Positions 56,801-64,000 of a DNA stretch of 64,000 nt are shown here, piece after piece (the first letter of the stretch is position 1; every line of letters starts with the position of its first letter). The notes under the pieces were generated by a model, which was not told the origin of the DNA, made no database searches, and saw nothing but the letters and a program-made list of their open reading frames with translations. The position numbers and the translations under genes are program-made. The DNA is from Arctopsyche grandis (lineage: Eukaryota; Arthropoda; Insecta; Trichoptera; Hydropsychidae), in the NCBI RefSeq assembly GCF_051622035.1, contig NC_135361.1:6267001-6331000 (forward strand). Direction: 5' to 3'.

Positions 56801-57118
56801 AACGGTAGATCTATAGCATGATTTTCTGCACGCATACAAAACAGTATGAAAAAATCAACATTTCCCTTCCTTGACATATGTAATTGATTATTATATCCTG
56901 GGAAATGTTGATGTAAATGTCACTAACATTTTTTTATGGTAGTATGCTATTTTATTTATTTATATATGTTTAACATCTAATAAATCGATATATGATTATA
57001 ATATATCATTCGCTTTCTTTATTCTGCATTGATTAATATCCACGCTTTACTAAAATTTTGTTTTCAGGGTGAAGGAAAAAAGTTAAAAATCGACAAAGTT
57101 GAAGTGAAATCGGACTAA
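47856..57118 (+). CDS. TMEM120: Transmembrane protein 120 homologue
   Basis: Exons 47856-47918, 50143-50261, 50343-50519, 50600-50692, 50766-50983, 51065-51288, 55303-55467, 55541-55579, 57068-57118; 382 aa with closing phases. TMEM120A/B are multi-pass nuclear-envelope/ER proteins tied to adipocyte differentiation in vertebrates. TMEM120A has an ELOVL-like fold that binds CoA, and a mechanosensing role (TACAN) is disputed. The N-terminal coiled coil spans about residues 10-100. The core has '[20 protein letters not shown]', '[11 protein letters not shown]', 'LTIRESIL', '[20 protein letters not shown]' (the WW..HH site), '[13 protein letters not shown]' and '[20 protein letters not shown]', all in human order. 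It is longer than human TMEM120A (about 343) because of a Lys-rich C-terminal tail. Exons 8-9 rest on splice sites and frame alone and are less certain. Confidence 0.93.
48427..48935 (-). mobile_element. LINE 3' end (Jockey-like), with pogo MITE inserted
   Basis: Reverse copy of the 36160-36812 LINE tail ('gattttgattta' at the left, 'ctcaaaaacctattta' at the right). It is interrupted at 48556-48878. TMEM120 intron 1. Confidence 0.7.
48556..48878. mobile_element. pogo/Tigger-like MITE
   Basis: TA-flanked 323-bp unit whose right end reads CAGTAGAACCTCGATTATCC on the minus strand; the left end has the matching 'tagaacctcgattgtccgga'. This terminal sequence is typical of pogo/Tigger elements. 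The empty site is at 36675. No transposase frame. Confidence 0.8.
49008..49340 (+). mobile_element. Solo LTR, family 3, with tandem CCAAT units
   Basis: TGTAACATAAAG...CACGCTACA with a 4-bp duplication (atat). Four CCAATAGGATC units, most of them 29 bases apart, precede GTATAAATATTGG and then AATAAACAAC, giving a readable U3/TATA/poly(A) order. Solo LTR fossil, probably Gypsy-type. Confidence 0.75.
49417..49675 (-). mobile_element. Solo LTR, family 2
   Basis: 259 bp, TGTGGTAGAGAATCC...CCCTACA with a perfect tgta duplication. Highly similar to 26852-27110. TMEM120 intron 1. Confidence 0.75.
51431..52182 (-). mobile_element. Full-length SINE split by a TTAA MITE
   Basis: Tail and core at 51431-51832, head continuing at 52162-52182 ('ccgagctatgctgctggc'). 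The order and text match the uninterrupted SINE at 44979-45400. Confidence 0.8.
51833..52161. mobile_element. piggyBac-like MITE, third family
   Basis: TTAA + CCTTTTGCCCGCG at the left and CGCGGTGGAAAGG + TTAA at the right. It shares only its end with family G. The empty site 'cagaagcttaacg' is at 45370-45382. Confidence 0.8.
52338..52640 (+). mobile_element. tRNA-derived SINE, 3' truncated
   Basis: Head 'tagtggttagc' (A box) and GGTTCAAATCCC (B box), core, then part of the body ('aatctcgaattttgctgaat'). The tail stem-loop is missing. Confidence 0.7.
52742..53371. other. TMEM120 intron 6, unassigned stretch
   Basis: Open frames up to 129 aa (minus, 52717-53106) and 75 aa (plus, 52822-53049) overlap here, but neither resembles a family I know. 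Composition is less AT-rich than the surroundings, so it may be an unlisted transposon remnant. Confidence 0.35.
53376..53764 (-). mobile_element. Solo LTR, family 1
   Basis: TGTTGTGTAGGGG...GTAACA, 389 bp, perfect 4-bp duplication (atac). TMEM120 intron 6. Similar along its length to 10915-11316 in inverted orientation. Confidence 0.8.
53860..54435. repeat. Array of 'ttacaactg / cagttgtaa' motifs
   Basis: The motif pair 'cagttgtaat' and 'attacaactg', with 'ttccaactagtcaaaata' spacers, recurs on both strands, giving a patchwork palindrome. Likely a compound foldback repeat. TMEM120 intron 6. Confidence 0.5.
54436..55302. other. TMEM120 intron 6, 3' part
   Basis: Very AT-rich with long T runs before the exon 7 acceptor. 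No feature recognised. Confidence 0.5.
55639..56133. mobile_element. piggyBac-like MITE, family G (copy 4)
   Basis: TTAA on both sides, CCGTTTGCCCGCGG...CGCGGGCAAAGGG. Same orientation as copies 1 and 5. TMEM120 intron 8. TGACGTCA is present. Confidence 0.87.
56229..56757. mobile_element. piggyBac-like MITE, family F (copy 2)
   Basis: TTAA-flanked; right end TCAGCATTCAAAGGG matches 7263-7834. The left end is slightly changed (AACCTTTGAGTGCTCG). TMEM120 intron 8. Confidence 0.8.
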
Positions 57119-58805
57119 TGAAGTATACGTTAATGAAATATGGCTACTGAGAATGCAAAACATGTATTATATGATTCATATATCCACTTACCAACCATAC
57201 GTACATATATATATATATATATATATATAATACACATATTTATATCGGTGAACTTAAAATTGGCGTTTAACCTTTATAAGCGATTGCAAAAAGATGTCAC
57301 CGTCACACTTCTATGCATGGGCTTATATTTTTATATACATTAGTCGTTATTTTTGCTATTCTTATGAAAAAGGTTTTTAGTTGTAGTTTTACACCTATTG
57401 TCTAGTTCAAAATACAAACGTCACTCTTTGTACAAATTCGACTATTTTCATACAAAATCTAATACATATATAAAAAAATTATATGTTTCTTACAAATTTA
57501 CAGAGTATTCGTATTGAATAAAATAAGGAGTATTAAATTAAACCGATACCGATGATTTTATTTCATGCAGTGATCTCTGGCTATTTGCAAGAAATTCTGA
57601 ACATAATGATGAGGTTACGAATTAATATATGAAATATGGATACAATAAAATTTACGATCGACTAAACGTATCATTGATTGCTAGTGCCTGATGTTATACA
57701 ACTTTGTTAGATAATTTTCTCAGTACTTTCAAAGTAAATTAAGTTAACGTTGACTTTAGTTTGGTTCTGTTACGAAATGATTAAGAATTAATGATGTTTT
57801 AATGAAAATAATGATTTTTATTTATTAAAATTGTTGAATTGTTGGTTACTATTTGTATGAGAAAATTTTTGTATTAATATTTTTTTTCTTTAGTTGTTTA
57901 GACCTTGAAAAAATGTATGTAAATCCAGTCAATTAGTTATCTTTGTATTTATTATTTAGCGTACAAAGACTGTTATTATATTATTATGATTGTACTGTAA
58001 TATAATTTTTTTTCAATTGAAAAAACACTCTCGACCTACTCGGAGAGACGATTTAATTAATACAAGTACTATTTATTACACAATAAATACTCAATAAGAT
58101 AACGAACGTCTAAACCTACTAATTGTATCTACATATTTAATTAATTTAAATAATCTTCGAAACCTTTTGTTTTTAATTGGATACTTCTTGATATATCGAA
58201 AGTGTTCCGTATTAAAAGAGTGAACAGTCTACTTATTATGATTTCGGTACTTATTCTTGAGTATTTACTAATGATTCTAATTATTAATTGTACATAAATA
58301 ATGTCTTACACATTTTCAGTGATTTTAATGTTGTATTATATTTCGTATTTGTTGTTTAAAACTCCAGAGAACGTACAGAAGTGCTATGTTTAATGTCAAC
58401 ACACGTGTATAATATGAGTGCATCCACATTGCTAGTTACACGAAGTTATTATAAGTTAAATTTATATAATATGTAATGTATAAAATATGTATCAGGGTAG
58501 CGCTACATCACAATCCACTTCCAAATCAAATGTATTTATTTTTATTATTTGTAAACTGCCATGACTGTTACGGTTAATAAAAACCAAAACATATACATTC
58601 CAACTGTATTAATTGTAATATGTAATAATAATAAATAAAAAAAAACTCAAAATAGTATCCATAACTTTATTTAAAAAAAATAATACGACTACTATACAAT
58701 AAAATCTGTGCAATATATATCTGTTTATATTGTAATATTTATTTATGTATAATATTATGTAATTAAAATTTAATATATTTATTTTAATAGTAAGCGTGTT
58801 TCATT
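57119..58805. other. TMEM120 3' UTR and convergent spacer
   Basis: AT-rich convergent spacer between TMEM120 (+) and the aldo-keto reductase (-). Several AATAAA motifs on both strands. No gene or known repeat recognised. Confidence 0.5.
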
Positions 58806-59681
58806 TCATACAATATTGTCCGAATCCCAATCGTACTTCCGATGGATTGGCCGCTTGTTCAGCTCCTCCATCAGATTGGGGGGTATTACAAAATCGACTT
58901 GTACGTTCTCTTCGATGTGTTTCGAAGAGGCGGCTTTCGGAATGACTGCTACTTTGTGCTGTATTATCCATCTGATCAGAACTCGTCCAGGGGTTACTTT
59001 TAGCTGTTCAGCTATACTGTTGACGACGGGATCCTGCAGAACGGCTTTGGTATTGGTGCCACCGAGCGGTGAGAATGCTTGCAGTAGGATACCGTGAGAT
59101 CTGCACTCTTCCAATAGGTCTGGTTGGTAGATGTGAGGATGCCATTCGACTTGATTCACGGCTGGTTTGACTCCGTCACAGTCGCTCACCAATTCTTTGA
59201 TATGTCTGATGTTGTAGTTTGAGACTCCGATCGACTTCAGCAGCCCTTTCTTGTGCAGGTTGACCAAAGTGGACCAGGTCTGCCGTCTAACGACGGCATT
59301 GTTCGGGTTAGACGGTGCGAGTCCTCCGGCTCCGGGCCAGTGTATCAAATACAAGTCTAAGTATTCGCATTGAAGCTTTCTCAGAGATTCTTTTGCAGCG
59401 TTCTCGGTCTTGGCTCCGCCGCCGTGATCGTCTATCCAAAGTTTTGATGTTATGTATATGTCTTTTCTGGTGAGGTTGTGTTTTGGTAGTAGCTTTTTAA
59501 ACGCTAAACCCAGCTCCGTTTCGTTGTTGTAGAAGGCGGCCGTGTCGAAGGATCTGTATCCGGCTTTCAGAGCTTCGTCGCAAACCCGGGTTATCTCCGA
59601 TTGTCTGGTTATTAGATACGTGCCGAATCCAAGCAACGGCAGCTCGTTGCCATCGTTCAGTTTGAACAAAGTTGAAGTCAT
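58806..59681 (-). CDS. Aldo-keto reductase
   Basis: Intronless, 291 aa, a normal length for the AKR family of NADPH-dependent carbonyl reductases with a TIM-barrel fold. The catalytic tetrad is in place: Asp46 and Tyr51 (FDTAAFYNNE), Lys80 (TSKLW) and His114 (LYLIHW). GVSNYN, NQVEWHP and FSPLGG follow as in the family. VIPKAASSKHIEEN is the cofactor 2'-phosphate loop, which favours NADPH. No signal peptide, so cytosolic. The C-terminal specificity loop is short, as in bacterial-like and some insect AKRs, so the substrate cannot be named. The ATG at 59679-59681 sits just before the first beta hairpin. No sign of decay. Confidence 0.93.
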   Translation of the reverse strand: MTSTLFKLNDGNELPLLGFGTYLITRQSEITRVCDEALKAGYRSFDTAAFYNNETELGLAFKKLLPKHNLTRKDIYITSKLWIDDHGGGAKTENAAKESLRKLQCEYLDLYLIHWPGAGGLAPSNPNNAVVRRQTWSTLVNLHKKGLLKSIGVSNYNIRHIKELVSDCDGVKPAVNQVEWHPHIYQPDLLEECRSHGILLQAFSPLGGTNTKAVLQDPVVNSIAEQLKVTPGRVLIRWIIQHKVAVIPKAASSKHIEENVQVDFVIPPNLMEELNKRPIHRKYDWDSDNIV

Positions 59682-59984
59682 CGTGGAGAGTTGTTAAACT
59701 GTTGGTGTGTTAAATTGTAGCCTAGCACTATTTATATACTTTTAACTATCTAAAAAAATGATGGTGTGATGTCGAATGATGTCTTATCAAAACTCGAATG
59801 TTATGTTGTTAATTATCGAAACTAAAATGAATTGTATTATCTTTAATAAGGTAATTAGCAGATTTGGAGTCGTGACACGCCTCGACACGGATGTAGATAT
59901 CAAAAGAACCGTCACTTTCTAAAGCGTTTGACCTCGAATCGAACGGCCTAAGGAAGCTGATCGATATCAATCAAATTTGGATTT

Positions 59985-60466
59985 TTACAACTCGTATTGT
60001 TTGAGGAAAATCTTATCGCTATCGTATGGCATGATTATTTTCAATGCCACATGGTCACTATTTTTGTTATTTCGGCTCCAAGCAGTGACTGACACTTGGG
60101 ATTTTCCGGGGAAAATTGCGTTATTTGGATTGGAAAAACGATACCAATCGTGAAAATTTTCTTGTATAGTTATCACTAATCAATAAAAAAACAATTTTCA
60201 AATTTTATTTGTTTTAATATTTGCATACATCTTTAATTTCGAGTGTAGATGAAACGATAAACAGACAAATTTAATATTAATAGAAGTGGCTTTAGGTGTT
60301 CTTTTGTCGTCAAGTGACATTCTGTCCACGGACAGATATAAATAATTTTAGCATCAGTCGTATTTGACGCTTGGTGCTCGTCGTATGTCCGATAAAAACT
60401 TATCTGTTTGTTAATATTACTCGCAAGCATCGGTAAAAATTGCACAATACATTCAAAAACACACAA
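59985..60466 (-). CDS. Uncertain small gene
   Basis: Two minus-strand open stretches: 60466-60233 ('YRTYDEHQASNTTDAKIIYI', 'CPWTECHL') and 60176-59985 ('ENFHDWYRFSNPNN', 'SDHVALKIIMPYDS'). The second is preceded by a possible acceptor (GATTAG). Composition looks more protein-like than the neighbourhood, but the first lacks a good ATG at its start and no clear donor joins them. I recognise no family. It could equally be chance. Confidence 0.2.
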
Positions 60467-60490
60467 TAAACAACATGGGATTCATTTTTA

Positions 60491-60893
60491 GGTAAACGGA
60501 CTACTAGTCACAGGACAACCGGTCGCTCTAGATCGGTCACACGTAATCACTCGTCACACTTAAACTGGTCACACCCTAAAATCGGTCACGAGAAAACTGG
60601 TTGACCGATTTTAGGGTGTGACGGGTGATCACGTGTGACCGATCTAGAGCGACCGGTTCACATTTGACTAGTAATCACCGAACCACATGTTTATTGGTCT
60701 AAAAACTAGTCACGAAAAAACTGGTCACACCCAAAAATTCGACCAATTTTTAAGTTTTGGGTGTGACCAGTTTTTTCGTGACCAATTTTCGGTTGTGACC
60801 AGTTTTAGTGTGACGGGTGATCACGTGTGACCGATCCAGAGTGACCGGTTGTCCTGTGACCAGTTCACATTTGACTAGTAATCACCGAACCCT
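60491..60893. mobile_element. GGTTCGG-family compound palindrome
   Basis: Starts GGTAAACGGACTACTAGTCAC and has GACTAGTAATCACCGAACC at both 60666-60684 and about 60875-60893. The interior repeats AACTGGTCAC and its complement many times on both strands. Looks like two fused copies of a longer member of the family. Confidence 0.6.
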
Positions 60894-61302
60894 CAAATAC
60901 ATAGATAAAGTCATGGATTGGTCACATCCGATTATTTTATTATTTAATAAAAAAAAGATTAAGATAAAAGATAAAATAAATAAAAGATTAAAATCATTTT
61001 CAAGCTTCAATTATACTAGCATTAAATTTCAATTTGAAATAATATGAGAAATCATGACCATTATATCGGAGTTATATTATCGAAGGAAAGTATATCGATT
61101 AGCTATCATTTCCATACACACAATCTCAATATTATTATAGTAGAATTATTATAGTAAATTTACCAAACTTGGACATTGGAGATTGAATCAAATGGACGTG
61201 GGTTGGCAGTAGGTATTGGTAAACCAGTGGAGTGAGAGGACAAGTGTCAGACAGCTGTTTCGGGTTTACACAACACATGCAGCTGCTCTCATTTTCCACA
61301 AA

Positions 61303-63934
61303 ATGCCCAAAAAAAGACCCGACTTGACCAAATTGCTGAAGCAGCACTGGTTCCTACTAGGAATTTTTTTCAGTATACTTTTGGCCGTTTTGAATCCATA
61401 CATAGGAGCTAAAGGAGGTATGCAACAGCATCTATCATATACATAGTAATCTAAACGTTAAATGACATTAAATGTAATGACACATGTGCAGGTCCATTGA
61501 AGCCGGAATACACCGTGAAGTATGGAGCCGTGTCTATAATATTTCTACTCTCCGGCTTGACATTGAATACGGAATCTTTGCATAAAGTTTTCAAGCAGTA
61601 TAGACTTCATTCGTTTATCCAACTGTTTACTTTTGTACTGATTCCGGTGTTAGTTCAAGGAATTGCCATGTGTCTTTGGTATGCCGGAGTCAACGTTTGG
61701 ATTTTAAGAGGGTAATCTATTCATTCATATTATATATAGTTCTACTATAACCATCCAATTTACATAATAATACATCGACATCCAATAGATTTATGAATTA
61801 TTCTTATAAAATGTAATAAATTTTGATAGTAATAAGTAGCAATAACCAAACTCTCCTATTGCCTCTTTCTATAGTTATATATATTTATTTTTTTTATCTT
61901 TAATTTATACCAGGAAGCCCTAACAGGTAACCCCAATGCAAATTCTTGGCCAGAAACATTGTAAATTTGATACAAATATTATCAGTATTGTACAAAGTAC
62001 ATATGCACAGAGACATCTATGGTCAAATTTGTAAATTTGCAGCATTTTATACAATTCGAGATTGCTGAAAACTCTAGATTTTGCGAGAAAATGACTAAAG
62101 TTGCCAATTTGTTGGAACTATTTCAATGAAAATCAGATAAATTGGCAAATTCTAATGGGAAACGATCGACCTAAAGTCACAAATTCAAGGTCTGGCCAGC
62201 AGGAATCAGTGAGATATGAACCCGTGACCAAACAATTTAAAGCATTACATGCTAACCACTGATCTATGAATACTGCTGGTTAGTAAAAATTTGCTTTAAA
62301 TAGACTAGTGGTTAGCATATAATGCTTTGAACAGAGTGGGTTCAAATCCCACTGGTTTCTGCTGGCCAGACCTTGTATTTGTGACTCCAGGTCGATCGTT
62401 TCCTATCAGAGTTAGCCAATTTATCTGATTTTCATTGAAACGGTTCCAACAAATTGACAACCTTACTCAGTTTCTCGCAAAAGCTCGTGTTTTCGGCAAT
62501 CTCGAATTTCGCCGAATTGAATAAAATGTTGCAAATTTACAAATTTGACCATAAATGTCTCTGTGGATGTTAATTGATATGTACTTTGTACAATACTGAT
62601 AATATTTGTATCAAATGTACAAGGTTTCTGGCCAAGAAGGTGTATTGGGGTTACCTGTTAGACCTTCTTGGTATAAATTAAAGTTAAAATAAAAAATTAG
62701 ATGTATGTTACTCTTGTGTGTTGGATTTCTGCATATCAACATCTGGTTTATTTCTATCTAACACGTTTCAGACTCATAACAGTTGGTTGTATGCCACCTC
62801 CAGTCTCCTCAGCTGTGATTTTGACCCGTGCTGCTGGTGGGAATGAAGCAGCGGCTCTTTTCAACTCAGTAATAGGGTCTTTATTGGGTGTCATTCTAAC
62901 TCCCATAATTCTACTGTTTTCAGTAAGTACTCTGTACTTGGTGTGGTGATAAATCGACATGGCAAATCTGATGTGAAGCTTGTCCACAGCTAGGTTCCAC
63001 TACCGTAGTGCCTTTAACCCAATCCGTACTGCAGCTATCCGCAACGGTACTGCTTCCGCTGGGTATCGGACGCATGTTTGCAAGACTGCATGACCTTTCG
63101 AACCCGTCTCCAGTTCGGACCACCTATACGAAGCCTATAATCTTCGGACAGATAGCTCTGTTAGTCGTCATATATACCACATTCTGCGACGCATTTTATG
63201 AGCACGATATGGCAGTCACCGCTACCGATGTCTTAATAACTGTGATTTTAGGTGAAAAATCTCATTTGCTAGTGTAATATAATTTTATTTAACCGTTTGC
63301 CCGCGGCCGTCTTCTATGGAAGCTTTGGGCGACAAGTCTGTAGCGCGGCTGTCTTCCATAGAATTTCTGAACTTTGCACGGGATTTTGAGGCTTATATAC
63401 GCCTATTTCAACTTTTTTAAGGTTCTAAATTGATTGAATATATTACTGAGAGTTGAATGCCATTATTCAATTTGCTTAAAATGAATATATACCAGTCAAC
63501 ATTAGTCTTTTGTGGAACCATACTGAAACCTCGTTTATGTGACGTCACGTCTTCATACAATTATGAAGAATGATTATTTGACAATTAATCCAAAACTACG
63601 AGATATATTATGTATTTTATTGTTTAAAATAATACTTTATGTGTTAATTAACATATCTGGTTACTTGAGTAAATATTAAAATCTGTATTTAAGGTCGAAA
63701 ACTCGATTGCCAAATTCGCGAAAAAGGTGCCACGTACAGGGCTTGTTCGCTATATTTATTGCCGCGGGCAAAGGGTTGTATTTTACAGTGTATAATCTCT
63801 TTTTTTTATTTTTAAAGTCGTATTACTCCAAGCAATACTTAGTGGTTTGAGCTTTTGGATCGCTATTCATCAGTTCACTCCTCAGGATACCGTAGCTGCT
63901 GTATTTTGTTCGACTCATAAGTCTCTCACATTAG
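61303..63934 (+). CDS. SLC10A7: SLC10A7 homologue (5' part; continues beyond the window)
   Basis: Exons 61303-61417, 61492-61711, 62772-62922, 62990-63251 and 63818-63934 give about 288 aa in closing phases; the rest lies past the right edge. SLC10A7 is a ten-helix membrane protein of the bile-acid/sodium symporter family, but is linked to calcium regulation and glycosylation rather than bile-acid transport. Seen: '[20 protein letters not shown]' then [17 protein letters not shown], the first helices '[10 protein letters not shown]', the signature '[20 protein letters not shown]' followed by [10 protein letters not shown], '[10 protein letters not shown]', and '[17 protein letters not shown]'. 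All agree with human SLC10A7 in order. The start ATG matches the family's short N-terminal cytosolic segment. Intron 2 holds an inverted SINE pair and intron 4 a TTAA MITE. Confidence 0.93.
61905..62284 (-). mobile_element. SINE, left arm of an inverted pair
   Basis: Tail stem-loop (diverged) at the left, core, and tRNA head with 'gctaaccactgatct' at the right. Head-to-head with the next copy. Confidence 0.75.
62297..62684 (+). mobile_element. SINE, right arm of an inverted pair
   Basis: Head 'tagtggttagc' and GGTTCAAATCCC, core, body with 'gcaatctcgaatttcgccga', tail 'ggttacctgttagaccttct'. Same subfamily as 52338. Confidence 0.78.
63289..63779. mobile_element. piggyBac-like MITE, family G (copy 5)
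   Basis: TTAA at the left; the right copy of TTAA has changed to TTGT. SLC10A7 intron 4. TGACGTCA is at 63540-63547. Confidence 0.85.
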
Positions 63935-64000
63935 GTATAATAGTGTTAAACTAATAATCATGTATGTAATAAGTTGACAGTATAATGTTCTTTCATTTTT

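Overview
The window is nuclear DNA of an insect. Coding is carried by short exons with GT/AG introns in AT-rich, repeat-packed sequence. One gene matches CYP315A1 (shadow), an arthropod ecdysteroid-pathway P450. The order cannot be told from the sequence alone. No rRNA, true tRNA gene, CRISPR or prokaryotic feature was seen. All gene models were built by hand from reading frame, splice sites and remembered family sequences; no alignment or transcript was available.

Genes, left to right: TM9SF3 (+, 2514-5850, 2 exons); RBM19 (-, 8802-16817, 15 exons, six RRMs); an ARMC5-like ARM/BTB protein (+, 19037-25251, 12 exons); a CYP315A1-like mitochondrial P450 (-, 28437-35436, 7 exons) with an intronless COX18 gene (-, 28948-29943) inside its fifth intron on the same strand; a decayed P450 paralogue (-, 39271-42563) lacking exon 2 and the haem-ligand cysteine; TMEM120 (+, 47856-57118, 9 exons); an intronless aldo-keto reductase (-, 58806-59681); and the first five exons of SLC10A7 (+, from 61303), which runs off the right edge. 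Every splice phase in the six multi-exon genes closes without an internal stop. The genes do not form a pathway; the only shared theme is mitochondrial location for COX18 and the P450.

The rest is a mosaic of mobile DNA in introns and spacers. It includes three piggyBac-type MITE families flanked by TTAA, a GGTTCGG-family element with 8-9 bp target duplications, hAT-, pogo- and mariner-like elements, and several foldback MITEs. There are tRNA-headed SINEs with a stem-loop tail, 5'-truncated LINEs, and solo LTRs of three families with 4-bp target duplications. A 1.1-kb unclassified repeat has an internal period near 145 bp. Several insertions can be proved from within the window because an uninterrupted copy of the target lies elsewhere in it.

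The observations most worth checking are the same-strand nesting of COX18 in the shadow intron, the relic second shadow copy, a SINE pair forming a roughly 780-bp inverted repeat in an SLC10A7 intron, spread of a CRE-like palindrome by a MITE family into four host genes, and the layered nests of elements.
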